Positions 26,790 through 35,017 of a stretch of 64,000 bases of DNA are shown here, in pieces. This DNA is from Pseudobacter sp. (GTDB lineage: Bacteria > Bacteroidota > Bacteroidia > Chitinophagales > Chitinophagaceae), in contig JAFIGX010000013.1 of the NCBI GenBank assembly GCA_017849455.1, forward strand, positions 1-64,000, written 5' to 3'. Position numbers and translations under genes: made by a program. Below the pieces are notes generated by a model. That model was not told the DNA's origin. It did not search any database and saw nothing but the letters and a program-made list of their open reading frames with translations. The number at the start of each line of letters is the position of its first letter. Position 1 is the stretch's first letter.

Positions 26790-28004
26790 TCAGGGTCGTA
26801 CGTAAATGGTCTTTCCTTCAATACTGAAATGCACTTCATTGGTGGCTTCCAGCAGCTTCAGTAGCTTAGACACGGGTTCATCGCGATCGATGGTGGCAAC
26901 GAATTCCTGCGTGCTAATGCGGCCCTGGTATACGATCTGCACATCATACCATCTTGCGATCTGTCGCATCACCGTTTCTATCTGAGCGCCTTCGAACCTG
27001 AAATGATTTTCTTTCCAGGCAATCACTTCTTCGGTATTGATATCCGTTTCCACCTTGATGGAAGAGGATGGTGCGGATGGGGAAGCAAATGTGAGACGGG
27101 CCTGCTGACCTGGGTTCAGCGTGACGGTTCCCGGACCCGAACTCACACGCACGTTTCCTTTCAATAAAGTAGTATTGACCGATGGTTCATCATCATAGGC
27201 ATTGATATTGAAATGGGTACCCAGTACTTCCACTGATAGTTGCCCGGTCGTTACTATAAATGGTTTTGATCTGTTCTTCGCCACTTCAAAATAGACCTCT
27301 CCGGTGATGGATACCCTGCGTTCGCTGCCGGTGAAGACGGTCGGGAACTGAATGGAAGAGGCCGCATTGAGCCATACCCTGGTACCATCCGGCAATACCA
27401 CACGATAATAGCCCCCGCGGGGTGTAGTGACTGTATTGTAAGTAAGAATTGAATGATCTCCGCCGGAAACAGGCTGATAGGTCAAGGCCCCTTTTTCATT
27501 CCGGGCACTGCTGCCTTCACCGGCCAGGGTGGCTGAACTGGCTGTATCGAGAACGATGGTCTTATCATTGCCCAAAGACAGCAGGGCTTTGTATCCGCCC
27601 GGGCCTATATCATTTTTATAAGGTCCCGTTCCGGTCGTTGCAGGGGCTTGGGATGAAGGCTTTGGTGAATTGAACCATAAAAAGAAAGCGGCCGTACCGA
27701 TGATCGCCAGGATTGCTGCTGCTGCGATCCAGCGTCTCCAGTACCTCTCCCGATTCGGCAGCAGGGCGATCTGCTCCGGTTCCTGGCGCAAGAGAGGACT
27801 CTTTTGCCGGAACTGCCGGTATCCTTTCTTCCAATCGATGGATGCCATCTTCTCCAGCTTTGCCGAAACATTCTCTTGGGTATATTGCTCAACAAAGCGT
27901 TTATTCGTTTCCGATAGCTCCATCCATTCGCGCAATTCCTGCTCTTCTTCGGAGGTCATTGCTGAACGAAGCTGTTTAATGATCAGTGCTGCAATCCTGT
28001 TCAT
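26790..28004 (-). CDS. FecR-family anti-sigma factor
   Basis: 404 aa. N-terminal sigma-binding helices (1-80: LIIKQLRSAMTSEEEQELRE), one TM helix near 91-110 (WIAAAAILAIIGTAAFFLWF), FecR domain (about 195-290: VVLPDGTRVWLNAASSIQFP, GEVYFEVAKNRSKPF) and DUF4974 (about 325-404: FEGAQIETVMRQIARWYDVQ). It partners with the ECF sigma gene 187 bases upstream and presumably with the STN domain of the SusC downstream. Confidence 0.93.
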   Translation of the reverse strand: MNRIAALIIKQLRSAMTSEEEQELREWMELSETNKRFVEQYTQENVSAKLEKMASIDWKKGYRQFRQKSPLLRQEPEQIALLPNRERYWRRWIAAAAILAIIGTAAFFLWFNSPKPSSQAPATTGTGPYKNDIGPGGYKALLSLGNDKTIVLDTASSATLAGEGSSARNEKGALTYQPVSGGDHSILTYNTVTTPRGGYYRVVLPDGTRVWLNAASSIQFPTVFTGSERRVSITGEVYFEVAKNRSKPFIVTTGQLSVEVLGTHFNINAYDDEPSVNTTLLKGNVRVSSGPGTVTLNPGQQARLTFASPSAPSSSIKVETDINTEEVIAWKENHFRFEGAQIETVMRQIARWYDVQIVYQGRISTQEFVATIDRDEPVSKLLKLLEATNEVHFSIEGKTIYVRP

Positions 28005-28110
28005 AGAACCGGTTTTTCAAAATGATCGGTAGCCGTTGCCGGTTTTGGCAAAGCCCATTAACATAACAAGGTTGGGCAAAAAACGCCCAAAAAAAATCAG
28101 GGGTAATTAT

Positions 28111-28197
28111 GAAGTACGAGGTAGGAAGTCGGAGGTAGGAGGTTCAAGTTAATTTAAGGTTCCCGTAAACAGGTACTTCAGGCTTCCTACCTCATGC
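28111..28197. repeat. Tandem-unit palindrome (GAGGTAGGAAG-type)
   Basis: Left GAGGTAGGAAG (28118-28128) within repeated GAGGTAGGAAGTCGGAGGTA-like units pairs with CTTCCTACCTC (28183-28193). GAAGTAC and GTACTTC also occur in the two arms. It lies between the sigma and fecR genes and overlaps the sigma stop codon. The unit is close to the one at 15704-15800. Confidence 0.55.
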
Positions 28198-28797
28198 GTC
28201 CGATCTCAATTCCAGCAGGATATTGAGGAAAATGGCCGCAGTCAACAGGTTCTTTTTCAGCAAGATCGTTTGGAGTATCTGGATGGCCCGCGCTTTCTGG
28301 TTGCGTACTGTTTTCACACTAAGTCCCATCACTTCGGCGATCTCCTGCGTGCTCAGATGCTGGAAGAAAAGATATTTGAAGATCTGCCTGCATTGGGGAG
28401 GAAGGTTCTCCACTTCTTCAAGGATCACCTGGATGATCTCGGTGTCCATCATAGCGTATTCGGCATTCAGGTTATCCGCGAGCGGATCATGCAGGTATTG
28501 TAATTCTTTCTGGGAGCGGGCCCCTACTTTCAGCGATTGCAAATAATTATAACAGGCATTGCGGGTAGCCACAAAGAGGAAGGCCCTGATATTCGGCAGA
28601 GAATCGAAATCGTGGGTCTTCTTCATCAGTTTCACAAAACTTTCCACCACGATATCCTCCGCCTCACTGCGGTTATCGACGATAGAATCCGCGAAATAAA
28701 CAAGCGGACGATAGAACTGCCCGAACAAAAAACTGATCGCTTCCGGGCTTCCCTGCTGGAAATCAATGATATTGAAATTGGTATCGAGGGCTACCAT
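28192..28797 (-). CDS. ECF-type RNA polymerase sigma-70 factor
   Basis: 201 aa. Region 2 at about 15-85 (AISFLFGQFYRPLVYFADSI, SEAEDIVVESFVKLMKK). Region 4 at about 130-180 (LPPQCRQIFKYLFFQHLSTQ, EIAEVMGLSVKTVRNQKARA). The tail is hydrophobic. It follows the Bacteroidota FecI-like pattern, with FecR next and a SusC/SusD operon after that, and so likely drives the SusC-TlpA-SusD genes at 19.8-26.1 kb. Confidence 0.93.
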   Translation of the reverse strand: MVALDTNFNIIDFQQGSPEAISFLFGQFYRPLVYFADSIVDNRSEAEDIVVESFVKLMKKTHDFDSLPNIRAFLFVATRNACYNYLQSLKVGARSQKELQYLHDPLADNLNAEYAMMDTEIIQVILEEVENLPPQCRQIFKYLFFQHLSTQEIAEVMGLSVKTVRNQKARAIQILQTILLKKNLLTAAIFLNILLELRSDA

Positions 28798-29044
28798 GAT
28801 TGGGGATTATTCGCTACGAATTGGTGATCGGTCACTTCCTGTTGTGGCCAAATAAATGCGATTGCCATGACGGCCGCATGACAATGATAGGTAAGGTGAT
28901 GATAAGGTAAATGAGTCGGTACAGGAATTTATAAATCTATGAAAAAAATATCAATGTGCCGGACCCTCTCCTGTTCTTTTGTTTTTTTAGGCCGATTGTC
29001 GTATATTACGAGTGTACGATTGCCTCACCAAAACACTTTGCTGT

Positions 29045-29482
29045 ATGAACAAAAAAGTAGCTGACGTTTTACTTAGAAAGGGCAGCAATATCACTACGGT
29101 AACGCCCGACGCTTCTGTACTCGACGCATTGAGGATCATGGCCGACAAGAATATCGGTTCGGTTATGGTCATGGAGGATGGCAGGTACCTGGGGATCATG
29201 ACAGAACGCGATTATTCCCGAAAGATCATCCTGAAGGGAAAATCATCTACCGATACGAAGGTCAAAGATATTATGACATCCGATTTCCCGCGGGTAACTG
29301 CGGCCGATTCGATCGACTATTGCATGCAATTGATGTCCGACAGGAATATCCGTTATCTCCCTGTATTTGAAGGTGAACAGGTTATAGGGATCATCTCTAT
29401 CAATGACGTGGTAAAGGAGACGATCCTTTCACACGAAGAAACGATCACCCAATTGAAAGATTATCTGCATTCGAGCATGTAG
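29045..29482 (+). CDS. CBS-domain pair protein
   Basis: 145 aa from the ATG at 29045 (MNKKVADVLL). An upstream ATG at 29012 adds 11 residues that do not fit the family. Two CBS motifs fill the protein (about 5-62 and 73-135: SVLDALRIMADKNIGSVMVM, DRNIRYLPVFEGEQVIGIIS). CBS pairs bind adenosyl ligands such as AMP, ATP or NADH and act as energy or redox sensors. No effector domain is attached, so it acts through a partner. The Hsp20 gene follows 96 bases later in the same direction. This pairing suggests a stress setting. Confidence 0.9.
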   Translation: MNKKVADVLLRKGSNITTVTPDASVLDALRIMADKNIGSVMVMEDGRYLGIMTERDYSRKIILKGKSSTDTKVKDIMTSDFPRVTAADSIDYCMQLMSDRNIRYLPVFEGEQVIGIISINDVVKETILSHEETITQLKDYLHSSM

Positions 29483-29578
29483 GGTCCCGCTCCCCTTTCA
29501 TACCGGGCTTACAATATTCTTCCTGCCCATCCGTCTACCATACTGATAGGTGTATTTTTTCATTTAAAAAAGAGAAAC

Positions 29579-29974
29579 ATGAACTACTATCAGTCATCTG
29601 CCGCAAAAGGCAATTACGGATACAGGAACCGGCACCTGTATGTCCGCTCCATGGAAAGGGCCGCTGTCAATGTTTACAAAACAGACAGCAGTTATGAAAT
29701 GCTGGTATTTGCTCCAGGCCGCATCAGGGAACATTTCAATGTGGAAGTGAAAGGAAATGAGCTGATCGTTTCCTACACGCCACCCGAAGGGTTCCAACGT
29801 CCGGAATGGATCAAACGGGAATACAGTCGCGGAGGGTTCGTAAGGACATTTACACTGGACGACACCATCGACACGACCGCCATCTCGGCCAAGTATGTAG
29901 ATGGCGTATTGCAGGTCAGTTTGCCGGTCATTCCCGGAAAGGAGACCGTACAGCATAATATTGTAATCAGTTGA
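29579..29974 (+). CDS. Hsp20/alpha-crystallin-family small heat-shock protein
   Basis: 131 aa. The alpha-crystallin domain spans about 30-125 (VNVYKTDSSYEMLVFAPG, FVRTFTLDDTIDTTAISAKY) with the family signature DGVLQVSLP near the end. The C-terminal tail is short and lacks an obvious IxI motif, although VIPG and IVIS are near. It is an ATP-independent holdase chaperone in the cytoplasm. An AGAGAAAC sequence lies just before the ATG as a weak ribosome binding site. Confidence 0.92.
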   Translation: MNYYQSSAAKGNYGYRNRHLYVRSMERAAVNVYKTDSSYEMLVFAPGRIREHFNVEVKGNELIVSYTPPEGFQRPEWIKREYSRGGFVRTFTLDDTIDTTAISAKYVDGVLQVSLPVIPGKETVQHNIVIS

Positions 29975-29992
29975 ACTGGTGAAGGTATTTTT

Positions 29993-30080
29993 GTTGACAG
30001 GTTTACAGGTTGATAGGTGGAGAAGGGAATCTCTGAGGTTGCAACTCCTTGTCAACCTCTCAACTTGTTAACTTGTCAAC
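29993..30080. repeat. Tandem-unit palindrome (8-base GTTGACAG units)
   Basis: The left arm is built of 8-base units (GTTGACAG, GTTTACAG, GTTGATAG) from 29993. The right arm is the complement in 8-base steps (TTGTCAAC, CTCTCAAC, TTGTTAAC, TTGTCAAC) to 30080. It lies between convergent hsp20 and mutS2. The right arm runs into the mutS2 coding sequence and encodes its last residues (VDKLTS). Confidence 0.65.
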
Positions 30081-32183
30081 ACTTTTTTCCGTTACCACTA
30101 TCAGGTCCTTCAGGTCCACCGTGATCGGCATCAATCCCAACTGCACCACCGCTTTTTTGCCACGGATCTCTTTTACCTCTCCTACCTGGTGGTTCTTTTT
30201 CATGAGCACTTTATTACCGATCACGATATCTCCACCCACTTCCTCATATTTGGAGCCGACCTTCTTTTTCACTTTTTCATTGGCCTGTTGCTGGTTTTGT
30301 TTGAACAATAATACCTGCATCTGCCTGATGAGCTCCTTTTTGTCTTCCTGGCTTTCGGTCTTCCGCCAGTCGAACACGATCTGCCTGAGCTTGCGCTCCA
30401 TGTCCTTGAGATAGGCGATCCTGTCTTCCGTGATCCTGTTCTGGTGCTTCAGCAGTTCCACCTGCTGATGGTGTTTTTCTTTATCCATCAGCGTTTCCAT
30501 ATCTTTTTTCAGTCGCTCGTTCTCTTTGATGAGTTTGTGCAATTCCTTTTCCTTCTTTTCAATTTCGCGCAGGTCCTGTTCGGTACGGTTGAGCAGTTTA
30601 TCCAGCCTGAAATGTTCTTCGTCTACCAGCTTTCGCGCACGGGCTATCAGGGCCGGGTCGAGACCGATACGCTCGGCAATGGAAAATGTATAGGAACTGC
30701 CAGGTTTGCCGATGATGAGCTTGTACATCGGCAACAGGTTCTTTTCATCGAAGGCCATGGCGCCGTTGACGATGCCCGGGGTTTTGTTGGCCATCACTTT
30801 CAGGTTGAGATAGTGGGTGGTCACGATACCCATGGCATGTTTGCGGGTAAGCTCTTCCAGGATCACTTCGGCAAAAGCGCCGCCGAGATTGGGGTCACTG
30901 CCGCTGCCCAGTTCATCGATGAAGAACAATGTTTTGCCATTCGCATTTTCGATCAGGTATTTCATGTTCTTGAGATGCGAACTGTAAGTGCTCAGCTCGA
31001 ATTCAAGGCTCTGCGTATCGCCGATATGGATCATGATCTGCTTGAATATCCCGAACTCGCTGGTAGGATGTGCCGGCACCAATAACCCGCTTTGCACCAT
31101 CAGTTGCAGGAGCCCGGCCGTTTTCAGGGTGACCGTTTTACCACCGGCATTGGGGCCCGATATCACCAGTATCCTGTCTTTTTCATTGAGGCTCAGGTCC
31201 ACAGGAATAGTAGGCTTTTTGGCGCGCAGGTTATAGAGGTATAATAACGGGTGACTGGCCTGTACCAGATGGATATGCGCTTTTTCATTGAGCAGCGGGT
31301 AATTGCCGTTCATATCTACCGCCAGTTTCTCCTTTCCGCGAATGAAATCATATTCACCCAGTATCTCGTGATACACTTTCAGCAGGGGGGCATACACGGA
31401 CAGGTTAGCCGTCAGTTCCCGAAGAATGCGGTATATTTCACGGCTTTCTTCATTCTCCAGGGCATATATCTCATTATTCAGCTCGATAGTTTCTTCAGGT
31501 TCGATGAAAGCAGTTTTGCGGGTATCGCTTTCTCCATGCAGGATACCTTTCACCTGCCGCTTTTGTTCGGCAAAGACCGCCACTACACGGCGGCCATTGA
31601 GAAAGGATTCTTCTATATCGGCCACATACCCGGCCTTGGTGAGCTTTTGAACGATCCTGTCGAACAGACGACGCAATTCATTACGTCTTTTATACAGGTT
31701 GAGCCGGATGGAGGCCAGGGCTTCGGAGGCATTGTCTTTCACATTGCCACTTTCATCCAGCACTTCATCGATCATTTCCAGCACTGCCTTTTCAAAATAG
31801 GTCTCTGCGATCACTTTGCCCAGGGCGGGGTAGGCAAGCCGGCGGTCGTTATCGAACCAACGGAAAATGCTTTGCAGGCTTTCGGCCAGTTTCCGTATTG
31901 CTACGAATTGCTCCCCGGCCAGTACGGCCCCGGGTATGCCCAGCAGCCGCAGTTCTTTGGAGAGGTTCAGTGTATGGTCATTGGGAAAGTACTGGGCATG
32001 CTGCACCAGCAATTTATATTCATGACTTTGCTGTAGTTCAAGCTCGATAAATTCCTTACGGGTATGGATACGCAGATCACCGGCTTTTTCTTTGGCATAC
32101 ACGCTTTTACAGTGCTCTACCAGCAGGGCCTTTACTTTGTCGAATTCCAGTTGCACAAGGGCTGATTCCGGGAAAAATTTCAT
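30060..32183 (-). CDS. mutS2: MutS2-family protein lacking the Smr domain
   Basis: 707 aa. Core helical clamp (about 1-310). ATPase domain with Walker A GPNAGGKT (343-350) and Walker B FFIDELGSGSDP. A long charged coiled region (about 510-640) and a KOW-like C-terminal beta segment (GGDIVIGNKVLMKKNHQVGE) follow. Typical MutS2 proteins are about 780-800 aa and end in an Smr nuclease domain. None is present here. MutS2 acts on branched DNA or collided ribosomes, depending on the species studied. Without Smr, only the ATPase/clamp function is expected. The last six residues are encoded by an intergenic-type repeat, so the end may have been reshaped. Confidence 0.88.
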   Translation of the reverse strand: MKFFPESALVQLEFDKVKALLVEHCKSVYAKEKAGDLRIHTRKEFIELELQQSHEYKLLVQHAQYFPNDHTLNLSKELRLLGIPGAVLAGEQFVAIRKLAESLQSIFRWFDNDRRLAYPALGKVIAETYFEKAVLEMIDEVLDESGNVKDNASEALASIRLNLYKRRNELRRLFDRIVQKLTKAGYVADIEESFLNGRRVVAVFAEQKRQVKGILHGESDTRKTAFIEPEETIELNNEIYALENEESREIYRILRELTANLSVYAPLLKVYHEILGEYDFIRGKEKLAVDMNGNYPLLNEKAHIHLVQASHPLLYLYNLRAKKPTIPVDLSLNEKDRILVISGPNAGGKTVTLKTAGLLQLMVQSGLLVPAHPTSEFGIFKQIMIHIGDTQSLEFELSTYSSHLKNMKYLIENANGKTLFFIDELGSGSDPNLGGAFAEVILEELTRKHAMGIVTTHYLNLKVMANKTPGIVNGAMAFDEKNLLPMYKLIIGKPGSSYTFSIAERIGLDPALIARARKLVDEEHFRLDKLLNRTEQDLREIEKKEKELHKLIKENERLKKDMETLMDKEKHHQQVELLKHQNRITEDRIAYLKDMERKLRQIVFDWRKTESQEDKKELIRQMQVLLFKQNQQQANEKVKKKVGSKYEEVGGDIVIGNKVLMKKNHQVGEVKEIRGKKAVVQLGLMPITVDLKDLIVVTEKSVDKLTS

Positions 32184-32447
32184 AGTACTAATGTAAAACT
32201 TTTACGTGGCGCAAAGGTACACCCAAAGTTTTCCTTGACGGATTTGTTTTTCCTATGTATTATTGGCATGAGAACACCCTTTCGATCGGTCGCACCCTGC
32301 CAAAATCATCGTATCCATCCCGTTATATGTTAACTAATTGGTAAAAGCCGGGACTTGACTGCCCGTTAACCAAGACAGGTCGTCGGGCCGGGTTAACTTG
32401 CATATAATTTGAATCGTTGAATGAGTGATTTTTTAAAAAGCAATGGT

Positions 32448-33116
32448 ATGAAAATACTGATCACAAAGGCCATGATGTCCATGACCTTGTTGTCCTGCGC
32501 ATTGACAGAAAATCCATCAAAACATATGAGCAACGATCTATCGAGTTCACTCACTTCTTCCACAGGCCAGAATACGATATACAAAACAGACACCGCCACT
32601 TTCGGTACAGGCTGTTTCTGGTGTACGGAAGCTATTTTCCAGGAATTGAACGGCGTTTTGAAAGTTACCTCAGGTTATAGCGGCGGCCAGGTGGCCAACC
32701 CATCGTATAAAGATGTTTGTACCGGAACCACTGGCCATGCGGAATGTGTGCAGATCGTGTACGATCCTTCGAAGATAAGTTACGATGAGCTGCTGGAAGT
32801 GTTCTGGCAAACGCATGACCCTACCACACTCAACCGCCAGGGCAATGATGTGGGCACGCAATATCGCAGCGTGATCTTTTATCACAATGATGAACAAAAA
32901 GAGAAAGCCTCGAAATATAAGGCCGAACTGGATAAGAGTGGAGCGTTCGACAAACCTATCGTAACGGAGATCTCTCCCTATTCCACTTTTTACGTGGCTG
33001 AAAATTACCACCAGGATTATTATAACCTCAATGGATCACAACCTTACTGTTATTATGTGATAAGGCCCAAGCTGGAAAAATTCCAGAAAGTGTTCAAGAG
33101 TAAGTTGAAACACTAA
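32448..33116 (+). CDS. msrA: Peptide-methionine (S)-S-oxide reductase, probable lipoprotein
   Basis: 222 aa from ATG 32448 (an upstream ATG at 32421 adds nine residues). A lipoprotein signal ends in TLLSC (Cys 17), so this MsrA is likely exported and lipid-anchored. The catalytic Cys is in GCFWC (Cys 56). Other family motifs: GYSGGQVANPSY, GHAECVQIVYDP, FWQTHDPTTLNRQGNDVGTQ, YYNLNGSQPYC. It repairs oxidised methionine in envelope proteins using thioredoxin-type reductants. It is followed by a palindromic repeat instead of a normal terminator. Confidence 0.95.
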   Translation: MKILITKAMMSMTLLSCALTENPSKHMSNDLSSSLTSSTGQNTIYKTDTATFGTGCFWCTEAIFQELNGVLKVTSGYSGGQVANPSYKDVCTGTTGHAECVQIVYDPSKISYDELLEVFWQTHDPTTLNRQGNDVGTQYRSVIFYHNDEQKEKASKYKAELDKSGAFDKPIVTEISPYSTFYVAENYHQDYYNLNGSQPYCYYVIRPKLEKFQKVFKSKLKH

Positions 33117-33121
33117 TGGGT

Positions 33122-33203
33122 GGTTGATAAGTTGACAAGTTGAAAGGTTGAAAAGGAGATACCCGATTCTCAAACAACCTGTCAACCTTTCAACTTGTCA
33201 ACT
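33122..33203. repeat. Tandem-unit palindrome (8-base GTTGANAA units)
   Basis: Left: GTTGATAA, GTTGACAA, GTTGAAAG, GTTGAAAA (33123-33154). Right: complement in the same 8-base step (33175-33202). Positions 33130-33150 and 33183-33203 are perfect 21-bp inverted arms. It lies between convergent msrA and the oligopeptide-binding gene. It shares its unit type with 29993-30080. Confidence 0.7.
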
Positions 33204-33292
33204 CATTAGCTTATTCCCATAATAAAATTTTTGCGAATTTACGTATTGCCTGTTGTCGGCCCAAACGACAAACAACAAACTACAAACCGGTT

Positions 33293-34924
33293 TTAATCTG
33301 CTATATAGGTATTCCTTAATTCGAGCAGGTTCAAACCATTCGGTTGAAAATTGCGAACACGGAGATTCACCAAACGGATCACTTCATCATACCATAATGG
33401 CACTACCGGCGCGTCCCGAACAATGAGCTGGTCCATCTGCCGGTACAATTTGTACCGCAATGAATCATTTTCCGTGATCAATGACTGCTCATACAACTGA
33501 TCGAACAGTGGATTCTTATACCGTGTATAGTTCGGGGGCGCCGGGTTCTTCCCATAGAAAACGCTGAGGTAATTCTCTGCTTCGGGATAATCGGCTATCC
33601 AACTTCCCCTGAAGAACAGGACCTGCGATTTGGCCGTTTGTTCCAGCAACAAACTTTTCTGTACCACTTCCACCTGCACTTTCATCCCGATCTCTTCGAG
33701 TTGTCGCGCTATAAAACTACCCAGGTCGGCATAGATGGCCACCGTGAGCAATTTGATCACCGGCAATCCTTTCCCATCCGGGAAGCCCGCTTCCACCAGT
33801 AGTTGGCGCGCTTTGGCAGGATCGTAGTGATATCCTTTTACCTCCACCGGATCGAAGGAGGGCAGTCCGGCCGGAATGAACCCGCTCTCCGCTGGTGTGC
33901 CGATCGAATTGCGCAGGTACATCATCATCTTTCTTTTATCGAACCCATAATTGATCGCCTGCCTGATGGAACGCATCCGCAACGGAGAATTTTTCACCAG
34001 GGCATTACTACTATCCACCAGGATACCGAGGTATTCCGTATTGAGGTAAGGATGTTTGGACAACCTGATCTTACCTTCCCAATCTTTTCGCAACACTCCT
34101 TTCTTAGTGAGTACTTCATCCTTGAAAGATGGATCGATATCATTCGTGAATTCCAGCTCCCCCTGCTGGAGCAGCAGGAACTCCGTGGCCTTGCTGTCGA
34201 AGAAAGTGATCTTTATCGCATCGAGCCTGGGTAGCCGGTTGCCTGCAGGGTCTTTTTCGAAATAGTGTTCATTCTTTTGCAGGACCAGGGCCTGCCCTTC
34301 TTCCCATGATTTGAACATGAACGGACCAGTACCACAGGGATGGCTGCGGAAATCATGACCGTACTTTTCAACCACTTCACGCGGAACGATGGAGCAATAC
34401 TGCATGCTGAGCAATCCCAGTACCGGTGTGAAAGGTCTGATCAGCGTAAGCTGGAATACCGAATCGTTCAATGCCCTGAATCCATTGGAGGGATCTACCC
34501 TGTCGTTGAATATCCAGGCGCCGCTGCTGGCCGTGGCAGGATCGATGATACGCCTGAAACTGTATTCCACATCGCCCGCCGTGAATGCACGCCCTTTGCC
34601 GCCAGGGAAAGCATCATTATCATGGAACAGTACATCCTGCCGGAGATAAAATGTATATACTCTCCTGTCGGGCGATACATCCCACCGATAAGCCAGTGAA
34701 GGAACGATCCGCAATTCGGGATCTGTTTCAACCAGTGTATTGTAGAGTTGATGAACAGGCCAGATGATCGATTGGTTCTTGGCGAATGCAGGATCGAGCG
34801 TAGCGATACCTGAAGATTCATTATACCGGAATACCTGCTTGTTGCCTTTTCCGCGATGCCCGCAGGAGTTGAACAGGAACAGGCACGCCAGGCAGCCCGC
34901 AAAAATTATAATTGTACCTTTCAT
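33293..34924 (-). CDS. ABC transporter substrate-binding lipoprotein, oligopeptide/dipeptide type (SBP_bac_5)
   Basis: 543 aa. Lipoprotein signal ending FLFNSC (Cys about 21). The family-5 solute-binding fold is shown by LYNTLVETDPELRIVPSLAY and WDVSPDRRVYTFYLRQDVLF, with SIRQAINYGFDKRKMMMYLR further on and a C-terminal half that closes on the ligand. It binds peptides or nickel-like complexes for an ABC importer. No permease or ATPase is adjacent. It is divergent from an M1 peptidase, so peptide use is a fair guess. Confidence 0.92.
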   Translation of the reverse strand: MKGTIIIFAGCLACLFLFNSCGHRGKGNKQVFRYNESSGIATLDPAFAKNQSIIWPVHQLYNTLVETDPELRIVPSLAYRWDVSPDRRVYTFYLRQDVLFHDNDAFPGGKGRAFTAGDVEYSFRRIIDPATASSGAWIFNDRVDPSNGFRALNDSVFQLTLIRPFTPVLGLLSMQYCSIVPREVVEKYGHDFRSHPCGTGPFMFKSWEEGQALVLQKNEHYFEKDPAGNRLPRLDAIKITFFDSKATEFLLLQQGELEFTNDIDPSFKDEVLTKKGVLRKDWEGKIRLSKHPYLNTEYLGILVDSSNALVKNSPLRMRSIRQAINYGFDKRKMMMYLRNSIGTPAESGFIPAGLPSFDPVEVKGYHYDPAKARQLLVEAGFPDGKGLPVIKLLTVAIYADLGSFIARQLEEIGMKVQVEVVQKSLLLEQTAKSQVLFFRGSWIADYPEAENYLSVFYGKNPAPPNYTRYKNPLFDQLYEQSLITENDSLRYKLYRQMDQLIVRDAPVVPLWYDEVIRLVNLRVRNFQPNGLNLLELRNTYIAD

Positions 34925-35017
34925 CCGGTATTTGATATTTTTTTAGTGGGGAAGGATGTAACCTCGCAGGTAGTCCTTATTCACCGAACTAAATTAGCAA
35001 AACAAAAACATACCATA

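Noticed and set aside
26536..26805. An 89-codon frame in the fecR-susC gap
   Set aside because: No family resemblance, and it runs over the fecR 3' end. Treated as non-coding.
34856..35017. N-terminal extension of the M1 peptidase from an upstream ATG
   Set aside because: It overlaps the 5' end of the divergent gene and the added residues do not fit the family. A GTG near the lipobox is more likely.
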